Assembly: GCA_964424125.1 (NCBI GenBank) | Contig: CAYRHS010000128.1 | Location: 1 to 9,195 of the forward strand | Length of the DNA: 9,195 nucleotides | Origin: CAYRHS01 sp964424125 | Lineage (GTDB): Bacteria; Actinomycetota; Acidimicrobiia; IMCC26256; JAOSJL01 | Direction: 5' to 3' | Part shown: piece by piece, positions 7,049 through 9,195 of the stretch | How the letters are laid out: each line of letters starts with the position of its first letter | Numbering within the stretch: position 1 is the first letter of the stretch | Position numbers and translations under genes: made by a program | The notes under the pieces: generated by a model | Told to the model about the DNA's origin: nothing | Database searches by the model: none | What the model saw: only the letters and a program-made list of their open reading frames with translations

Positions 7049-7871
7049 CGCGCGGCGGTTTGCGTCCGCTGAACTTGGCGCTCCAGACCTTGCCCTCGAC
7101 CTGGCCGTACGCCCCCTCCAGGGTCGCGGGGTCGAGCCCCAGGTCGGCGAGGTCGCTCGCCACCAGCCCCCGGATTTGCTCGGCCGAATAGACGAGCTGC
7201 TCGCCGACCTCGACGTCCTCGAACCCCGCGGCGCGTAGACCCGAGCCGTAGTCGGCCTCGGAGATCGCGCCGGCTACGCAGGCCGCGTACGCGGCGACGT
7301 TCTCGCGAATCCAGCCCGGGAGGTCCTCGACGACGATGTCGGAGATGCTGAAGCGTCCGCCGGGTACGAGCACGCGCTCGATCTCGGCGAAGACGCGCTG
7401 CTTCTCGGGCGAGAGGTTGATGACGCAGTTCGAGATCACCAGGTCGACCGACTCGTCGGCCACCGGCAGGTCCTCAATGAAGCCCTTGCGGACCTCGACG
7501 TTGTCGAGACCGGCTCCGGCCGCGTTCTTGCGTGCATCCTCGATCATGGCGTCGGTCATGTCGACACCGATGACCCGACCGGTCGGCCCGACCTTCTCGG
7601 CCGCCAGCAGCAGGTCGAGGCCCGCGCCGGCACCGAGGTCGAGCACCGTCTCGCCGGCGCGCACGCCCGAGAAGGCCAGCGGGTTGCCGCAGCCGAACGA
7701 CGAGACCAATGCCTCCCCGGCCGGCGCGGTCTCCTCGTAGCCCGCGAGCCGGGCGGTGACGCTCACCGGCGCTTCCGCCGGACCGCAGCACCCGCCGCCG
7801 TGCTCGTGGGAGCGTCGCAACGCCTCGGTGTAGGCCTCGGCGACTGTCGCACGGACGTCGTGATCGGTCAT
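7044..7871 (-). CDS. arsM: Arsenite S-adenosylmethionine methyltransferase
   Basis: Predicted cytoplasmic enzyme of 275 residues that methylates As(III) to methylated arsenicals, using S-adenosylmethionine and thiols. Motif I is DLGAGAGLD (78-86), followed by GVDMTDAMI (102-110). Three cysteines sit at the ArsM arsenic-binding positions: C61 in SFGCGNP, C149 in SNCVINLSPEK and C198 in AACVAGA. Their spacing (88 and 49) is close to that of characterised algal ArsM. An N-terminal pair, C28-C29 in GGGCCG, is typical of bacterial ArsM and may help capture the metalloid. The ATG at 7871 overlaps arsR's stop as ATGA, with GGAG five bases before it inside arsR, so translation is coupled and the gene should be induced through ArsR. 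No arsenite efflux pump or arsenate reductase is visible in the window, so methylation is the only arsenic output seen here. Confidence 0.94.
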   Translation of the reverse strand: MTDHDVRATVAEAYTEALRRSHEHGGGCCGPAEAPVSVTARLAGYEETAPAGEALVSSFGCGNPLAFSGVRAGETVLDLGAGAGLDLLLAAEKVGPTGRVIGVDMTDAMIEDARKNAAGAGLDNVEVRKGFIEDLPVADESVDLVISNCVINLSPEKQRVFAEIERVLVPGGRFSISDIVVEDLPGWIRENVAAYAACVAGAISEADYGSGLRAAGFEDVEVGEQLVYSAEQIRGLVASDLADLGLDPATLEGAYGQVEGKVWSAKFSGRKPPRG

Positions 7872-8203
7872 GTCGTCTCCGTTCCTGCCACGGCGCAGCA
7901 CGCGTCGCGGCTCTCCTCCAGAGCGTCGGCCAGCCCGCGCAGGGCTGCGACCAGCTCGTCGTCGTTCAGCTCGTAACGGACCTCGCGACCGTGGCGCTCC
8001 GCTCGCAGGACTCCGGCCTGTGCGAGTTGCGCCAGGTGTCGGGACACTCCGGAGAGGTGCACGCCGCAGCACGTCGACGCCTCCGTCACCGTCATCGGCT
8101 CGACGGCCCCCGCGAGTCTTGCCACCAGGCTGAGCCGGTTCGGGTCGCCGAGGGCCCGGAACAGCTCGGGGCGGAGACGGCTTCGAAGCTCGCTCGTCGT
8201 CAC
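7868..8203 (-). CDS. arsR: ArsR-family metalloregulatory repressor
   Basis: Predicted 111-residue DNA-binding repressor that leaves its operator when it binds As(III). It has the ArsR/SmtB winged helix: LFRALGDPNRLSLVARL, the recognition region SGVSRHLAQLAQAGVL, and the wing RHGREVRYEL. It lacks the E. coli-type CVC motif. Cysteine pairs lie at C45-C46 (STCCGVHLS), just before the recognition helix, and C102-C103 (DACC) near the C-terminus, either or both of which could bind arsenite. I chose GTG 8203: it gives the expected N-terminus and lies seven bases after a -10-like TAGAGT, implying a leaderless transcript. A TTG at 8230 is in frame but lies inside the operator. It overlaps arsM by four bases, forming a two-gene autoregulated operon. 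Confidence 0.92.
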   Translation of the reverse strand: MTTSELRSRLRPELFRALGDPNRLSLVARLAGAVEPMTVTEASTCCGVHLSGVSRHLAQLAQAGVLRAERHGREVRYELNDDELVAALRGLADALEESRDACCAVAGTETT

Positions 8204-8210
8204 GGGCCGA

Positions 8211-8216
8211 ACTCTA
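8211..8216 (-). promoter_or_regulatory. Predicted -10 box of the arsR-arsM operon (leaderless)
   Basis: On the minus strand TAGAGT (8216 to 8211) matches TANNNT, with seven bases to GTG 8203, which would put the transcript start at or next to the start codon. A weak -35 candidate, TTGCAT, lies 16 bases upstream (8238 to 8233). The ArsR operator palindrome occupies the spacer between the two boxes. Confidence 0.5.
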
Positions 8217-8236
8217 GCATGCTTGCGCAAGAATGC
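8217..8236. promoter_or_regulatory. Candidate ArsR operator, 20-bp near-perfect palindrome
   Basis: The arms GCATGCTTGC and GCAAGAATGC form an inverted repeat with nine of ten base pairs matched and no spacer; only 8221/8232 is mismatched. It lies over the spacer between the putative -35 and -10 of arsR, where a bound dimer would block RNA polymerase. ArsR-family proteins bind such dyads upstream of their own genes. ArsR binding is inferred from position and symmetry. Confidence 0.65.
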
Positions 8237-8263
8237 AAGTGTTCGCTCGACACCGTGGCCGAT

Positions 8264-8269
8264 TACGCT
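8264..8269 (+). promoter_or_regulatory. Predicted -10 box of the cyclopropane-synthase-like gene (leaderless)
   Basis: TACGCT matches TANNNT and is followed by eight bases and GTG 8278, with no ribosome site between. The -35 region would fall near 8240-8246, directly beside the ArsR palindrome (8217-8236), so an ArsR dimer might also affect this promoter. Confidence 0.4.
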
Positions 8270-8277
8270 GCCCGCTC

Positions 8278-9195
8278 GTGGCGCCGCGAACCCTCGCTTC
8301 GCTCATCGAGGACGTGCTCGGCCCCGACCTGCCCGTGCGCTTCCGCTGCTACGACGGTAGCGAGGTCGGGCCGCCCGACGCGGCGTGCACCATCGTCCTG
8401 CGGTCTCCCGATGCGCTCCGCCGCATCGTGTGGGCACCGGGCGAGCTCGGGTTCGGGCGCGCCTTCGTCGCCGGCGACCTCGAATTCGAGGGCGACGTCT
8501 TCGCCGGCCTCGAGCTCCGTCACCACCTGCCGGACGCGCGCCTCGGGCCGCGTCAGCTCGCGGACGCCGCCCGCCTGCTCGGCGTCGAGAACCTCCGCCC
8601 CCTGCCGCCGCCCGCCGAGGAGGCCAAGCTCTCGGGTCGCCGCCACACCAAGGAGCGGGACGCGGCCGCGATCTCGCACCACTACGACGTCTCCAACGAC
8701 TTCTACCGCATCGTGCTCGGTCCCTCGATGACGTACTCGTGCGCGGTGTGGACGGACCCCAACCCCGACCTCGAGCAGGCCCAGGCGAACAAGTACGAGC
8801 TGATCTGTCGCAAGCTCGCGCTCGAACCGGGGATGCGACTGCTCGACGTCGGATCGGGTTGGGGTGGCATGGTCAAGCACGCGGCCGCGCACCACGGCGT
8901 CGAGGCCGTGGCCGTGACGATCAGTCGCCGCCAGGCCGAGTGGGCCGAGAAGGACATCGCCCAGGCCGGGCTCTCCGACCGGGTGCAGATCCGCCTGCAG
9001 GACTACCGCGACGTCACCGACGGTCCGTACGACGCCATCAGCTCCATCGGCATGTACGAGCACGTCGGGCTGGCTCAGCTCGGCACGTACTTCCGCCAGC
9101 TCCACGCCTTGCTCCGCCCGGGCGGACGGCTGCTGAACCACGGGATCACGAGCCCACCCCGACCGCGGCGGCCCAAGCACGAACGACTGCAGAAG
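8278..9195 (+). CDS. Cyclopropane-fatty-acyl-phospholipid synthase family methyltransferase (3' end outside window)
   Basis: Predicted membrane-associated enzyme that transfers a methyl(ene) group from S-adenosylmethionine to unsaturated phospholipid acyl chains, giving cyclopropane or branched fatty acids. 306 residues are present; the family usually has about 400. After an N-terminal domain (about 1-120) come ISHHYDVSNDFY (132-143), SMTYSC (150-155), motif I DVGSGWGG (190-197), IGMYEHVG (257-264) and NHGI (287-290). C155, E261, H288 and I290 align with bicarbonate-site residues C139, E239, H266 and I268 of E. coli CFA synthase; the final tyrosine lies beyond the window. Motif I has Ser193 where Cys is common. 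I chose GTG 8278 because it gives the usual N-terminus (RTLASLIEDVLG) and follows a -10-like box; ATG 8233 is in frame but lies within the ArsR palindrome. It is divergent from arsR, with 74 bases between start codons. Mycolic-acid-type or 10-methyl-stearate methyltransferases are alternatives. Confidence 0.9.
   Translation, partial: MAPRTLASLIEDVLGPDLPVRFRCYDGSEVGPPDAACTIVLRSPDALRRIVWAPGELGFGRAFVAGDLEFEGDVFAGLELRHHLPDARLGPRQLADAARLLGVENLRPLPPPAEEAKLSGRRHTKERDAAAISHHYDVSNDFYRIVLGPSMTYSCAVWTDPNPDLEQAQANKYELICRKLALEPGMRLLDVGSGWGGMVKHAAAHHGVEAVAVTISRRQAEWAEKDIAQAGLSDRVQIRLQDYRDVTDGPYDAISSIGMYEHVGLAQLGTYFRQLHALLRPGGRLLNHGITSPPRPRRPKHERLQK

Noticed and set aside
8263..9180. 305-codon open frame on the minus strand
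   Set aside because: Exact antisense of the cyclopropane-synthase-like gene, whose motifs are unmistakable; low-complexity shadow.
1..9195. CRISPR array, tRNA/rRNA genes, insertion sequences, phage or toxin-antitoxin genes
   Set aside because: No regularly spaced repeats, no RNA gene signatures and no transposase, integrase or toxin-like proteins were found on either strand.

Overview
This is a dense, very GC-rich window with strongly C/G-biased third codon positions, GTG/TTG starts and little space between genes. These traits, plus several promoters that seem to drive leaderless mRNAs (TANNNT boxes 7-8 bases before the start codon), suggest an actinobacterium. My guess is an Acidimicrobiia-like lineage, but there is no marker gene here to prove it. 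I see no rRNA, tRNA, CRISPR array, insertion sequence or phage gene.

Left part, minus strand (1-3665): three genes read leftward. First are two tandem, homologous beta-propeller lipoproteins (2727-3665 and 1790-2725, one base apart). Then comes a multi-domain diguanylate cyclase (1639 down past the left edge) with three PAS domains and an intact GGDEF domain. Its middle PAS carries the heme-ligand signature of FixL, so I propose it is an oxygen- or gas-regulated c-di-GMP synthase.

Middle, plus strand (3749-7031): a persulfide dioxygenase-type metallo-beta-lactamase protein with two rhodanese domains reads divergently from the propeller genes. It is followed by what looks like the wreck of a TauE/SafE sulfite/sulfur-oxyanion exporter gene, with head and tail present and the middle missing (5199-5392). 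Next is a lipoprotein with features of a TIM-barrel glycoside hydrolase, broken by a one-base frameshift at the codon expected to encode its second catalytic glutamate (5416-6430). A small SAM-dependent methyltransferase (6435-7031) starts four bases after it.

Right part (7032-9195): an arsenic module on the minus strand, arsR then arsM with an ATGA stop/start overlap, converges on the methyltransferase. Both stop codons lie in the arms of one hairpin. Upstream of arsR is a 20-bp near-perfect palindrome lying on its predicted promoter. On its other side a divergent cyclopropane-fatty-acid-synthase-family gene runs off the right edge.

The genes suggest a cell that handles reactive sulfur (persulfide oxidation; export possibly lost), methylates arsenic under ArsR control, modifies membrane lipids and ties oxygen or redox state to c-di-GMP. 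The genes themselves belong to known families. The most novel points are the FixL-like heme PAS on a diguanylate cyclase, the decayed exporter beside an intact persulfide dioxygenase, and the compact arsR/cfa divergent regulatory region.
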